Shown one piece after another: positions 27,201 to 34,555 of a DNA stretch of 64,000 nucleotides (position 1 is the stretch's first letter; the number at the start of each line of letters is the position of its first letter). The translations under genes were made by a program, and so were the position numbers. Origin of the DNA: Paludibacteraceae bacterium (GTDB lineage: Bacteria > Bacteroidota > Bacteroidia > Bacteroidales > Paludibacteraceae); NCBI GenBank assembly GCA_017448985.1, contig JAFSKL010000026.1, forward strand, positions 106,612 through 170,611, in the 5' to 3' direction. Below the pieces are notes generated by a model. The model was given only the letters and a program-made list of their open reading frames with translations. It did not search any database and was not told the DNA's origin.

Positions 27201-27565
27201 TGCTTGCCGAGCGCTTTCTGGTCCACCGATTTCGGCACATCCAGGTCAAACACCGTGTGCGTACTATCCGTACTGACCCTATAAGCGACGCCGTTGACAT
27301 CGGGATAGGCCTCGAGCAACGTTCGGATACCCGGTATCTCCTTGGGCCGGACACCTTCGAACATGACATGCACATCGGCTCCGGACATCTGCGCCAGAGA
27401 ACCGAACTCGGAGTTCATAATCTCGAGTCCCGCTTTCATCTGCGAGTCGTCCGGCAGGTACTTGGTCATGTCGGCATTGACATTCGTATGGAACATCATC
27501 ACGCCGCAGACGATCGACAGAGCTACCGTGATGGCGAATAATATGTAATGGAAGCTACGCTTCAA
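24215..27565 (-). CDS. MMPL/RND-family exporter
   Basis: The 1,116-residue protein has the two-fold RND plan: an N-terminal helix, a large extracytoplasmic loop, five helices at about 145-315 (VVIFAAVLIMVVLFLMAQSW, SLDYCIVLLNRYRQE, GVICSLICTFTAMPS), helix near 340, a second loop of about 570 residues and a matching block near 930-1,100 (GATIDYGILFANYYRENRK). The second loop holds a proline/valine-rich stretch around 515-575 (KKPVAPVAPVAQ). Relatives move lipids or lipid-linked products. Its cargo is unknown; an envelope lipid is plausible. Confidence 0.88.
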   Translation of the reverse strand: MKRSFHYILFAITVALSIVCGVMMFHTNVNADMTKYLPDDSQMKAGLEIMNSEFGSLAQMSGADVHVMFEGVRPKEIPGIRTLLEAYPDVNGVAYRVSTDSTHTVFDLDVPKSVDQKALGKQISTRFGGNCVVETSQDGATPPISVVIFAAVLIMVVLFLMAQSWFEPVIILITAGLAILLNMGTNALLPSVSITTNFIGSILQAVLSLDYCIVLLNRYRQEQDEHTDRRTAFIAANRAIRKAAPSILSSALTTVVGLLMLCFMRLKIGTDMGVVLAKGVICSLICTFTAMPSLMMLFRRVINHTAKKAYVPPTDKLARFVAAHKLPMAVVAVILFFGSWYFSRQTTIFFSAEAESKIEEVFPSLNSFVLVYDTQDEDSVIGLVDNLLAQPGIQSVISYPTLMSRPLTPAQMANHVRSLLTDFKDFMPEGATVPPEALNAITPEMMQLLYFMRSRGDEEPRLAFPDIARFLHTHVASNPLFAAYLDDEMKQQIEVLQSMLDVTPVVQEEPKKPVAPVAPVAQAEPVLPDTPVVVEEEPVVMPYETIAPIHTDVVALETEEDTVAAPQIEENRIALVPFIERLNSKQTSAVTVEMRKLTDTAAIRLPMSVNEMSVFIGSTPIQTRLVYGYAPGVKKMSPLQYVHLLVDDLFKRAGLAGMISEEQRTQLTQRAYLMDLADHNASLTPAQLNVLLQAFGVEDMTEDELVLIANPPKQEKIEPLIAKQPSELNAEAIVNSIADMQRSLHSTDTMRAVIAVQEKKQPVVVPVKKGPSREDLQAELFTELVFGEKTYTPEQMASKLARLMKLSNVKSEPVTPAQMSLLYDYYGSVHSNCDTLRLGFEPLVVYLCDTLVYDERLADILPDTIHNEATNIRSQLESGLGQLRREQHSLLVALSSLPKESQATYDFVDTLTAVADAKLVNDHYYVGESVMYAEMRGGFDHEMGVVTLLTILAIFLIVAITFRSVIVPTILVVTVMTAVYVNVVVAGLVTGQMLYLAYLIVQAILMGATIDYGILFANYYRENRKTMLPVDAICAAYKGSIRTILTSGLIMVVGPGAMALFIDDLMISNIVGCLAVGAFVAILLTLTVLPAVLVALDRLVVYGKKNRFTGKQTTND

Positions 27566-27566
27566 T

Positions 27567-27597
27567 TTACCATTTGGTCATTTACCATTTACGCAAA
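27567..27597. repeat. TTTACCA/TTTGGTC heptamer tract
   Basis: Four to five 7-base units lie between the MMPL start and the pseudouridine-synthase stop; the C-terminal MGNFA of the latter is encoded at its edge. Confidence 0.75.
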
Positions 27598-28515
27598 ATT
27601 GCCCATTTGGAGGAAGGCCACCTCTTTGGGTGTGAGGAAGCGCCATTTGCCACGCCCCACATTTTTCTTGGTCAAACCGGCAAACGACACGCGATCCAGA
27701 TTCACCACCTTGTACCCCACTTTCTCAAACATACGGCGCACAACGCGGTTCTGTCCGGAGTGAATCTCCAGACCTATATGACGACGATCGGCTTTGGGGA
27801 ACTCGAGTGCATCAGGGATGATACGCTCGTCGTCCAGGACGATACCGGCACGAATGATGGCTTCGTCCACTTCGTCCAGGTCACGATCCAGCGTCACGGC
27901 ATAGATCTTCTTCTTGTTGAACTTGGGATGGGTGAGTTTGGCTGCCAGATCACCGTCATTGGTGAGGAGCAGCACGCCGGTGGTGTTACGATCCAGACGA
28001 CCAACCGGATAGATACGCTCGGCACAAGCACTGCGCACGATATCAATCACCGTGTGACGTTCCTGCGGATCGTCCGTCGTGGTAACGGTATTCTTGGGTT
28101 TGTTGAGCAGGATATAGACTTTTTTCTCACGACGCACAGGCTGGTTATGGAAACGGATATCGTCCGTCGGCAGCACCTTGACGCCTAAATTATCCACCGT
28201 CACTCCATTGACGGTGATGACACCTGCCTGAATGAAATCGTCCGCCTCACGACGCGAACAGATACCGGCATTGGCCAGGTACTTATTCAGACGAATAGGC
28301 TTGGTGGGATCTTCATGCTGCTCACGGTAGACTTGCTGTTTATGGGGCGAATAGAGTCCTTTATTGCGTTGCGGACGCTTGCCTTTAAAACCAAAACTTT
28401 TCGGATGGCTCTCTCCACCCTCGCGTGTAAATCTGGGGCGAGCTGATACGGGCTCACCTTCTCTGCGGAAACGCGGACGGGGTCTGCGTTCACCTTCATT
28501 GTTGGGATTAAACAT
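27589..28515 (-). CDS. rRNA pseudouridine synthase, RluB/RsuA type
   Basis: The 308-residue protein has a basic N-terminal extension (about 1-70, Arg/Pro rich), an S4 RNA-binding domain (IRLNKYLANAGICSRREADDFIQAG), and the catalytic domain with Asp in YPVGRLDRNTTGVLLLTNDG near residue 165 and HSGQNRVVRRMFEKVGY later. Enzymes of this group modify 23S rRNA (RluB/RluF) or 16S rRNA (RsuA); the basic extension is usual in Bacteroidetes RluB-like proteins. Confidence 0.92.
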   Translation of the reverse strand: MFNPNNEGERRPRPRFRREGEPVSARPRFTREGGESHPKSFGFKGKRPQRNKGLYSPHKQQVYREQHEDPTKPIRLNKYLANAGICSRREADDFIQAGVITVNGVTVDNLGVKVLPTDDIRFHNQPVRREKKVYILLNKPKNTVTTTDDPQERHTVIDIVRSACAERIYPVGRLDRNTTGVLLLTNDGDLAAKLTHPKFNKKKIYAVTLDRDLDEVDEAIIRAGIVLDDERIIPDALEFPKADRRHIGLEIHSGQNRVVRRMFEKVGYKVVNLDRVSFAGLTKKNVGRGKWRFLTPKEVAFLQMGNFA

Positions 28516-28545
28516 AAATCAATTTACAAATTTACAAATTTACAA
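28508..28545. repeat. AATTTACA tract (8-base period)
   Basis: AATTTACA is repeated three times with an 8-base period just upstream of the pseudouridine-synthase ATG. A G/A-rich and C/T-rich pair at 28,600-28,650 could form a hairpin further upstream. Confidence 0.65.
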
Positions 28546-28661
28546 TTTCGAGTGGCCCTCACGGGTCACATACGTGCTCACGCACGCGTAATTTAATAAG
28601 GTGAAAAGGCAAAAGGGGAAAAAACCGCCTTTTACCTTTCACTTTTCATTTCTGAATTCGA

Positions 28662-28844
28662 TTAAGCCTCTGCTTTCTCGATAGCCAGTTTACCACGGTA
28701 GTAGCCGCAAGAGGGACAAACAGTGTGGTAGATGTGAAGTGCACCGCAGTTCGGGCATGTAGCCAATGTAGGAGCCTTCACTACGTCATGGGTACGACGT
28801 TTGGCTTGTCTGGTGTGACTTTGTCTTCTTTTAGGATGTGCCAT
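28662..28844 (-). CDS. rpmF: 50S ribosomal protein L32
   Basis: The 60-residue protein starts MAHPKRRQSHTRQAKRRTHD and has a zinc-finger pattern, CPNCGALH and CPSCGYYRG. Length and motifs are standard. It lies downstream of the DUF177 gene, the usual yceD-rpmF pair. Confidence 0.97.
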   Translation of the reverse strand: MAHPKRRQSHTRQAKRRTHDVVKAPTLATCPNCGALHIYHTVCPSCGYYRGKLAIEKAEA

Positions 28845-28876
28845 ATTAATTTACGATTTAATAATTTACGATTTAT

Positions 28877-29338
28877 TTAGTCATTTATCTCATCGGGATC
28901 CAAATCGTCACAGAGGTGATCATGGAGGAGAAGTTCCATTTGCTTGTTGCACTCACCCGGTTGGTGACAGTGAACGATTGGAATATTGATACTTACTATT
29001 TCATATGCGAGCCAAGTGAGATCCAATTGGTGATTGGTCATTGGTGATTGGTCATTGTCCGCTTCGTCATCCGACCATATCTCTTGCTCGTCGTTTATTT
29101 CAAGGGGCATCGGGTCGAGGCATCTGTCACACACAACAAACACAGTTCCATGAACCGCAATATTGAGCTGATAGTCCTCCTCCCGGAGATTTAGCGTTGC
29201 TTTGCAGGACACCGTTCCGTTCAGTATTTCCGATTTCTCCAGAGACTGAAAAAATGCGCTATCTAACTGAAAATCAAACAAATGCGTGCCGATAGGCGTA
29301 CGCGAAAGTTCGATAATATAGTGGTTCTGCTCGCTCAT
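28877..29338 (-). CDS. DUF177/YceD-family protein
   Basis: The 153-residue protein has the DUF177 core: VVCDRCLDPMPLEI near residue 70 and the conserved C-terminal CNKQMELLLHDHLCDDLDPDEIND. The family is tied to rpmF and, in some lineages, to 23S rRNA processing. Residues about 95-106 (NDQSPMTNHQLD) are a heptamer-derived insert just before LTWLAYEIVSINIPIVHCHQPGEC. It leads the rpmF operon from the promoter at 29,401-29,432. Confidence 0.9.
   Translation of the reverse strand: MSEQNHYIIELSRTPIGTHLFDFQLDSAFFQSLEKSEILNGTVSCKATLNLREEDYQLNIAVHGTVFVVCDRCLDPMPLEINDEQEIWSDDEADNDQSPMTNHQLDLTWLAYEIVSINIPIVHCHQPGECNKQMELLLHDHLCDDLDPDEIND
29025..29058. repeat. In-frame heptamer tract in the DUF177 gene
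   Basis: AATTGGT, GATTGGT, CATTGGT, GATTGGT, CATTG run with a 7-base period and encode NDQSPMTNHQL on the minus strand. Confidence 0.88.
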
Positions 29339-29400
29339 TACGCAAAATCGCTAAAGGGCGTTTTTTTCTCGAGCGCAAGCTCTCGATTAAAAAGCGGCTG

Positions 29401-29432
29401 CAAAATTACTGCTTTTTTTTGAATTATGCAAA
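29401..29432 (-). promoter_or_regulatory. Promoter of the DUF177-rpmF operon
   Basis: TTTG at 29,429-29,432 and TAATTTTG at 29,401-29,408 on the minus strand, spacer 20. Confidence 0.78.
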
Positions 29433-29460
29433 TATTTTTGCAAAAAAATCGTTTTTGCTA

Positions 29461-30501
29461 TCAGCATGCTTCAAACTGACGCAGGAAACGGACATCGTTT
29501 TCGGAGAACAGACGCAGGTCCTTGACGCGGTATTTGAGGTTGGTGATACGCTCCACGCCCATACCGAAGGCAAAACCGCTGTACTCTTTGCTGTCGATGC
29601 CGCAAGCCTCCAACACATTCGGATCCACCATGCCGCAACCGAGGATCTCCACCCATCCTGTTCCTTTGCAGAACGAACAACCTACTCCGCCGCAGATATT
29701 GCAACTGATGTCCATCTCGGCACTCGGCTCCGTGAACGGGAAATAGCTCGGACGCAGACGAATCTTGGTATCCGGTCCGAACATCTCCTTCGAGAAATAG
29801 AGCAAAGCCTCACGCAAGTCTGCGAACGACACATTCTTGTCGATATATAGTCCCTCCACCTGATGAAAGAAGCAGTGTGCACGCGCCGAGATAGCCTCAT
29901 TGCGATAGACACGACCGGGACAGAGCACACGAATGGGCGGTTTCTGACTGGTCATGACACGCGTCTGTACCGATGAGGTATGGGAACGCAACAGCACATC
30001 CGTAGGTTTCTGCACACCGATCTCTTTCTCGATGAAGAAAGTATCCTGCATATCGCGGGCAGGGTGCTCCGGCGCAAAATTGAGCATTCCGTACACATGT
30101 TTGTCGTCCTCCACTTCGGGTCCTTCCGCCACCGTGAAACCGATACGGGAGAATATATCAATTATCTCCTCGCGCACGAGCGACAAAGGATGACGCGTAC
30201 CCAACGAAATAGGATCGGGCGTACGCGTGAGGTCCAGCTTGCTTTCAACTTTCGACTTCTGGCTCTCCACTTTCTCCCGCAGCTCATTGATACGGGATTC
30301 CGTCTGCTGACGAAGCTGGTTGAGCAACTGGCCTATCTCGCGTTTCTGCTCATTGGGCACATTGCGGAACTCATTGAAGAGCGCCGTGATCTCACCTTTC
30401 TTACTGAGGTACTTGATGCGCAACGCTTCCACTTCTTCGGCATTGGCAGCCGACAATTCGCTCACTTGCGCAAGCAAGGATTGGATGTTATCTTTCAGCA
30501 T
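29461..30501 (-). CDS. pheS: Phenylalanyl-tRNA synthetase alpha subunit
   Basis: The 346-residue protein has the N-terminal coiled coil (about 1-85), then class II synthetase motifs: HPLSLVREEIIDIFSRIGF, GRVYRNEAISARAHCFFHQVEGLYID (motif 2) and AFGMGVERITNLKY (motif 3). It charges tRNA-Phe together with PheT, which is not in the window. At about residues 82-93 the link between coiled coil and catalytic core holds VESQKSKVESKL, a heptamer-derived insert. It has its own promoter at 30,551-30,582. Confidence 0.96.
   Translation of the reverse strand: MLKDNIQSLLAQVSELSAANAEEVEALRIKYLSKKGEITALFNEFRNVPNEQKREIGQLLNQLRQQTESRINELREKVESQKSKVESKLDLTRTPDPISLGTRHPLSLVREEIIDIFSRIGFTVAEGPEVEDDKHVYGMLNFAPEHPARDMQDTFFIEKEIGVQKPTDVLLRSHTSSVQTRVMTSQKPPIRVLCPGRVYRNEAISARAHCFFHQVEGLYIDKNVSFADLREALLYFSKEMFGPDTKIRLRPSYFPFTEPSAEMDISCNICGGVGCSFCKGTGWVEILGCGMVDPNVLEACGIDSKEYSGFAFGMGVERITNLKYRVKDLRLFSENDVRFLRQFEAC
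30241..30278. repeat. In-frame heptamer tract in pheS
   Basis: TTTCAAC, TTTCGAC, TTCTGGC, TCTCCAC, TTTCTCC show a 7-base period and encode KVESQKSKVESK on the minus strand. A nearly identical peptide occurs in rlmN (50,470-50,506). Confidence 0.85.
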
Positions 30502-30550
30502 TTTTGTGTAATAATTTGCGATTTTTGTGTCTTACATTCAAAAAATCGTG

Positions 30551-30582
30551 CAAAATTACAAAAATATTTTGATATGTGCAAA
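30551..30582 (-). promoter_or_regulatory. Promoter of pheS
   Basis: TTTG at 30,579-30,582 and TAATTTTG at 30,551-30,558 on the minus strand, spacer 20. It interleaves with the plus-strand promoter at 30,568-30,598. Confidence 0.78.
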
Positions 30583-30598
30583 AAAAAGTGTAATTTTG
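30568..30598 (+). promoter_or_regulatory. Promoter of the glycosyltransferase/PL9/BspA group
   Basis: TTTG at 30,568-30,571 and TAATTTTG at 30,591-30,598, spacer 19. The ATG is at 30,617. Its -33 box lies within the pheS promoter, so the two polymerases would compete. Confidence 0.75.
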
Positions 30599-30616
30599 TG
30601 CGCAAAATGTGCATAA

Positions 30617-31369
30617 ATGATCAGTATTATCGTTCCGACATACAATGCAGAAGCATATTTGGATGGTTGTTTGGAGAGCATTCACCAGTCCGCTGAGCGC
30701 CTTCAGCGTTCCGGTGCGCAAACGGTGGAGATCATTGTGGTGGATGACGGAAGCGAGACAGAGGTTACGGGTTACGGGTTACAGGGTACGGGGTACGAGG
30801 TACGGGTTATCCGTCAGGAGCATGCGGGACAGTCGGCAGCCAGAAACAGGGGACTGCAAGCGGCGCAAGGTGAGTTCATAGCTTTCGTGGACGCAGACGA
30901 CAAGCTCGAACCCGACTGGCTGGAACGGCATTGGGCTGCCATCCGAGACGCGGACTATGTGCAGAGCGGGTACATGAGGATAAAGGTGAAAGGTGAAAGG
31001 TTAAAGGTGAAAGGTGAAAGGTTAATGGCGAATGGGAAGACTCCGTGGCATCGGTATCAGTTCACCTCGCCGTGTATGCGTCTGTATCGCAGAGAGGCGA
31101 TCGAGGGCCTGCGCTTTGAAGAAGGGATGATCTACGAGGATGTGATTTGGTCCGTTGATTTATGGCTGCGCAACTTGCGTTGCCGGAAGATTGACTATGC
31201 CGGATACCTCTATACGCTCAACCCGCAGAGCACCACTTCGAACAAGCATCCCGAAGCGGAACAAAAGGTCTTTGCGGTGCTCAAAGAGCGTAGCTGCAAC
31301 GCCACCAGACGAGGCAAAATGATCATTTTATACACTATACTTCGATTAAAACTCCATTTTTTGATATGA
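30617..31369 (+). CDS. Family 2 glycosyltransferase with two repeat inserts
   Basis: The 250-residue protein has MISIIVPTYNAEAYLDGCLESI, IIVVDDGSE near residue 40, AGQSAARNRGLQAA and FVDADDKLEPDW, a normal GT2 core. Two in-frame heptamer inserts occur: residues 50-65 (VTGYGLQGTGYEVR) directly after the VDDGS motif, and residues 122-140 (KVKGERLKVKGERLMANGK). Both are in places where loops are expected. The stop overlaps the start of the PL9-like gene by 4 bases. Confidence 0.9.
   Translation: MISIIVPTYNAEAYLDGCLESIHQSAERLQRSGAQTVEIIVVDDGSETEVTGYGLQGTGYEVRVIRQEHAGQSAARNRGLQAAQGEFIAFVDADDKLEPDWLERHWAAIRDADYVQSGYMRIKVKGERLKVKGERLMANGKTPWHRYQFTSPCMRLYRREAIEGLRFEEGMIYEDVIWSVDLWLRNLRCRKIDYAGYLYTLNPQSTTSNKHPEAEQKVFAVLKERSCNATRRGKMIILYTILRLKLHFLI
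30763..30811. repeat. In-frame GGTTACG-type tract in the GT2 gene
   Basis: GGTTACG, GGTTACA, GGGTACG, GGGTACG, AGGTACG, GGTTATC: 7-base period, encoding VTGYGLQGTGYEVRV. Confidence 0.88.
30981..31036. repeat. In-frame GGTGAAA-type tract in the GT2 gene
   Basis: Seven or so units of AGGTGAA or AGGTTAA encode IKVKGERLKVKGERLMANG. The same heptamer family forms the start of dxr. Confidence 0.9.
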
Positions 31370-33489
31370 AACGACTCTTACTCACATTGTTTGTTTTGGC
31401 TGTCAGCCTTCAGTTGTCAGTAATCTGCGCCACCACCTATTTTGCCTCACCCAAAGGTTCCGGCAACGGTTTGGCGTACGGTTCGCCCACCTCATTCTCC
31501 GCAGGAGTCAAACTGCTCAAGAACGGCGGTGACACCTTGTATCTGTTAGGCGGGACATACGAGTTCAGTGATAAATTCAGCGTCAACAAACAGGGTTCGG
31601 CAACCAAGCGCATCGTCATTTCCGGTTACCCTGGCGAGAAAGCGATTCTGGACTTTCACAAGGTGGCCTACGGGACACGCGGTTTGACCATTCACGCCGA
31701 CGCGCTGTACATCCATATCAAGGATCTGTCGATAGCCTGGTCGGGCAAAAACAATCTCTATTGCGAAGGCAGTTACTGCCTCTTCGAGCGGCTCGACATA
31801 TACGGTTCGGCGGACACGGGCTGCCAGATGAAGAAAGGCGGCAACAACATCATTTTGAATGTGGACAGTCACGACAATTTCGACTACCAGACCATGAGCG
31901 GTAATACAGCTAACTTCGGCGGTAACGCGGACGGTTTTGCGGACAAGCAGTTCACCGGCGCAGGCAACCACTATATCGGTTGCAGGGCCTGGAACAACAG
32001 CGACGACGGATGGGATTTCTTCCAGCGCGTGAGCACCAGTCAGTCGGTGATAGAGAACTGCGTATGCTATCAGAACGGTGCTCCCTATTACGACATGCGC
32101 AATAACCCGCGTGTGACGACGGACAAGGCATGGTTCGACAGCAAAGTGGGCACCACCATCACGGACCGGTACGGCAACAATGTGACCATCAGTCTCGACA
32201 AGTACCCTTGTCAGGGCAACGGCAACGGTTTCAAGATGGGCGGCGGCTACACCAACCACCAACTGCTCATTCACCATTGTCTGGCTATCGGCAACTACGC
32301 CCGCGGTTTCGACCAGAACAACAACGACGGAACGATGCTCATCTATAACTGTACGGCGTACGACAACTACACCAACTACGGTTTTACCACCAAGTACGGC
32401 ACGGTGACCTTCCATAACTGCATCAGTTTCAAATCGAAGAACACCGACAGCTACAAGTCCAAAACGGTAGCTGCGGACGACCACAACAGCTGGTCGCCGA
32501 ACTTCTCCGTGTCCAAGTCGGACTTCCGTTCGCTGGACACGACGCAGGTGTTGGGTCCTCGTCAAGCCAACGGCGATTTGGCCGACGGTTCGTGTCTGCG
32601 CTTGGTGTCGGGTTCGGCGCTGATCGATGCAGGCGTGAACGTGGGGCTGGCGTACAACGGTACGGCACCCGACTTAGGCTGCTACGAGACGGACGGGGAT
32701 CATCATGATCCGGATCCCGAACCGCAACCGGAACCCCAACCCGAAGGCACCCATTCGGTGGCTTTTGTCACCATCGTTGGCTCGGCGGAAGACAAACCGC
32801 TGCTGACCTGGCTGAAAGCCAACGACTCGCTGTGGATCGTAGAGACAGACGCTACCGACCCATCGGTTGATTACAGCAGTTACGAAGCGATCGTATTGGG
32901 TAGCAAGCCTTCGTCTTCCGTAGCGGGATTCACACCGCTCAAGGGCTACAACAAACCGATGCTGTTGCTCAAACCCTTCCTACTCAAACCCAGTGTATGG
33001 GGTTGGGGGACGGCTGTCAACACACAGGATCTGAGCATCAGCGTAAGTCATCCGGAGCACCCTGTTTTCCACAGACTGACACTGACAGACAACGAGTTAG
33101 CGCTGTTCAACACCTGCAACACCAATGCCGTTACGGCCATCAGCGAATGGACTAACACCGCAGGTGTAGAGACGCTGGCTTCGCCTGTATCCATGCCGGG
33201 GGCAAGCACCGTAGCCGAACTGCCGGCAGGAACCAACTGCAACGGCACCGTTCTGCCGCAAAAAATGATTATGATCGGCGTTTCCGAGTACTCAACGGCC
33301 GAACTGACAGAACAAGGCAAACGGCTCATCGAAAACGCCATCCTCTACCTCCTCGGTATCGATTTTCCGACGGGGATCGAGCAATCATTCAGCAATCAGC
33401 AATCAATAAGAAAATATATAGAAAATGGACAAATGTATCTACAATGTGGCGAGACGGTATATGATATTACCGGTCGTCGTCTTCGTTAG
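31366..33489 (+). CDS. Secreted right-handed beta-helix protein, PL9 pectate-lyase-like
   Basis: The 707-residue protein has a signal peptide (MKRLLLTLFVLAVSLQLSVICA; part of it, CAGTTGTCAGT, looks heptamer-derived), then ATTYFASPKGSGNG and a parallel beta-helix to about residue 440. NADGFADKQFTGAGNHYIGC and NNSDDGWDFFQ near 190-225 match the calcium and catalytic region of PL9 lyases. A Pro/Glu linker (PDPEPQPEPQPEG) follows, then a domain of about 200 residues that I do not recognise, and the tail ENGQMYLQCGETVYDITGRRLR, like the end of the M4 protease. It may cleave pectin-like glycans outside the cell. Confidence 0.85.
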   Translation: MKRLLLTLFVLAVSLQLSVICATTYFASPKGSGNGLAYGSPTSFSAGVKLLKNGGDTLYLLGGTYEFSDKFSVNKQGSATKRIVISGYPGEKAILDFHKVAYGTRGLTIHADALYIHIKDLSIAWSGKNNLYCEGSYCLFERLDIYGSADTGCQMKKGGNNIILNVDSHDNFDYQTMSGNTANFGGNADGFADKQFTGAGNHYIGCRAWNNSDDGWDFFQRVSTSQSVIENCVCYQNGAPYYDMRNNPRVTTDKAWFDSKVGTTITDRYGNNVTISLDKYPCQGNGNGFKMGGGYTNHQLLIHHCLAIGNYARGFDQNNNDGTMLIYNCTAYDNYTNYGFTTKYGTVTFHNCISFKSKNTDSYKSKTVAADDHNSWSPNFSVSKSDFRSLDTTQVLGPRQANGDLADGSCLRLVSGSALIDAGVNVGLAYNGTAPDLGCYETDGDHHDPDPEPQPEPQPEGTHSVAFVTIVGSAEDKPLLTWLKANDSLWIVETDATDPSVDYSSYEAIVLGSKPSSSVAGFTPLKGYNKPMLLLKPFLLKPSVWGWGTAVNTQDLSISVSHPEHPVFHRLTLTDNELALFNTCNTNAVTAISEWTNTAGVETLASPVSMPGASTVAELPAGTNCNGTVLPQKMIMIGVSEYSTAELTEQGKRLIENAILYLLGIDFPTGIEQSFSNQQSIRKYIENGQMYLQCGETVYDITGRRLR
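33378..33409. repeat. In-frame AGCAATC heptamer tract in the PL9-like gene
   Basis: AGCAATC, ATTCAGC, AATCAGC, AATCAAT has a 7-base period and encodes EQSFSNQQSIRK just before the C-terminal tail. Confidence 0.75.
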
Positions 33490-34522
33490 CAGCCTTGTCT
33501 TTGCCGGCGAGGTGGAATTTAAGAACATTCATTATGTGGTCGATGAGGACCATTTAACGGCAGTAGTTGCGCCTACGCCCAAGGCCAGCGGCAACATTGT
33601 CATCCCCGAGGAGATCAACGCCAAGGGGGACAAATACCGCGTGGTGGCTATCGGCGAGAAAGCGTTCAAGGGTTGCAAAGGTTTGAAGAAAATCACTATT
33701 CCCGCTTCGGTGGAACGCATCGGACGAAACGCTTTTGAGGGTTCGGGCCTGCTCAAGGACAAGGCCAACTGGAAGAAAGGTGCGGTGGTAGTGGACGGAT
33801 GTCTGTTGGCCACCAACAATGAGATCACTTCCAAGTTCGTTTACAAGGGCAAAGAACCGCTCCGTCTGATAGCGGAAGGTGCATTTGCGGGCAACAAGAC
33901 TTTGAAGACCTTCATCATGCCGGAGAACATGAAAGAGGTGCCGTTTGAAGCTTTCAGCGGTTGTGCGGCTCTCACCTCTGTCGTCATTCCGGATAGTGCG
34001 CTTGAGATAGGCGACCGGGCTTTCTTCGGTTGCGTACTGCTCAAGTCGGCGGACCTGCCCAAGAGTCTCAAACGCATAGGTGACGGTGCTTTCGACGGAT
34101 GTGCCAAGTTAGCGGCTGTCGAACTGCCGAAGTCGCTCGACTCGATAGGCGTCCGCGCTTTTGCAGGCTGCGCGCGCATCAAGACGATTACGCTGCCAGC
34201 CGGACTGACAGAGATCAAAGACGGACTGTTTGACGGTTGTACGGCGCTGGACGGGATCGTCCTGCCTGCAGGCGTGACACGAATCGGCAATGAGGCTTTC
34301 CGTAACTGCCAGCGCTTCCGCTCCATTACCCTACCCGAAGGCGTCAAAGAGATAGGCGACCGAGCCTTCTACGGTTGCACCAACCTCAAGACTGTCGAAT
34401 GGAACGAAGCCCTGCGGCTCATCGGCAAAGAGGCCTTCTACGGTTGCAAGAACCTCTATGTGCCTGTCTTCTCCGGTCGAGTCGGTGTCGAGAAAAACGC
34501 CTTCAAAGGCTGTGTATTCTAA
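33425..34522 (+). CDS. BspA-like leucine-rich repeat protein
   Basis: The 365-residue protein has a signal-like N-terminus (VARRYMILPVVVFVSSLVFAG) and about nine LRR_5 (BspA/TpLRR) repeats with the pattern IPxxVxxIGxxAFxGCxxLKxI, e.g. IGEKAFKGCKGLKKI and IGDRAFYGCTNLKTV. The family is secreted and often binds host proteins or polymers. The ATG at 33,425 lies 65 bases inside the PL9-like gene; an ATG at 33,461 would shorten the overlap but loses the basic n-region of the signal. A terminator follows. Confidence 0.85.
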   Translation: MDKCIYNVARRYMILPVVVFVSSLVFAGEVEFKNIHYVVDEDHLTAVVAPTPKASGNIVIPEEINAKGDKYRVVAIGEKAFKGCKGLKKITIPASVERIGRNAFEGSGLLKDKANWKKGAVVVDGCLLATNNEITSKFVYKGKEPLRLIAEGAFAGNKTLKTFIMPENMKEVPFEAFSGCAALTSVVIPDSALEIGDRAFFGCVLLKSADLPKSLKRIGDGAFDGCAKLAAVELPKSLDSIGVRAFAGCARIKTITLPAGLTEIKDGLFDGCTALDGIVLPAGVTRIGNEAFRNCQRFRSITLPEGVKEIGDRAFYGCTNLKTVEWNEALRLIGKEAFYGCKNLYVPVFSGRVGVEKNAFKGCVF

Positions 34523-34525
34523 ACC

Positions 34526-34552
34526 AAAAGCGCCTCACAACGAGGCGCTTTT
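34526..34552. terminator. Bidirectional terminator
   Basis: A perfect 11-bp stem, AAAAGCGCCTC with GAGGCGCTTTT and a five-base loop, lies between two convergent stop codons (34,522 plus and 34,556 minus). Its T/A-rich ends make it a terminator both ways. Confidence 0.9.
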
Positions 34553-34555
34553 AAT

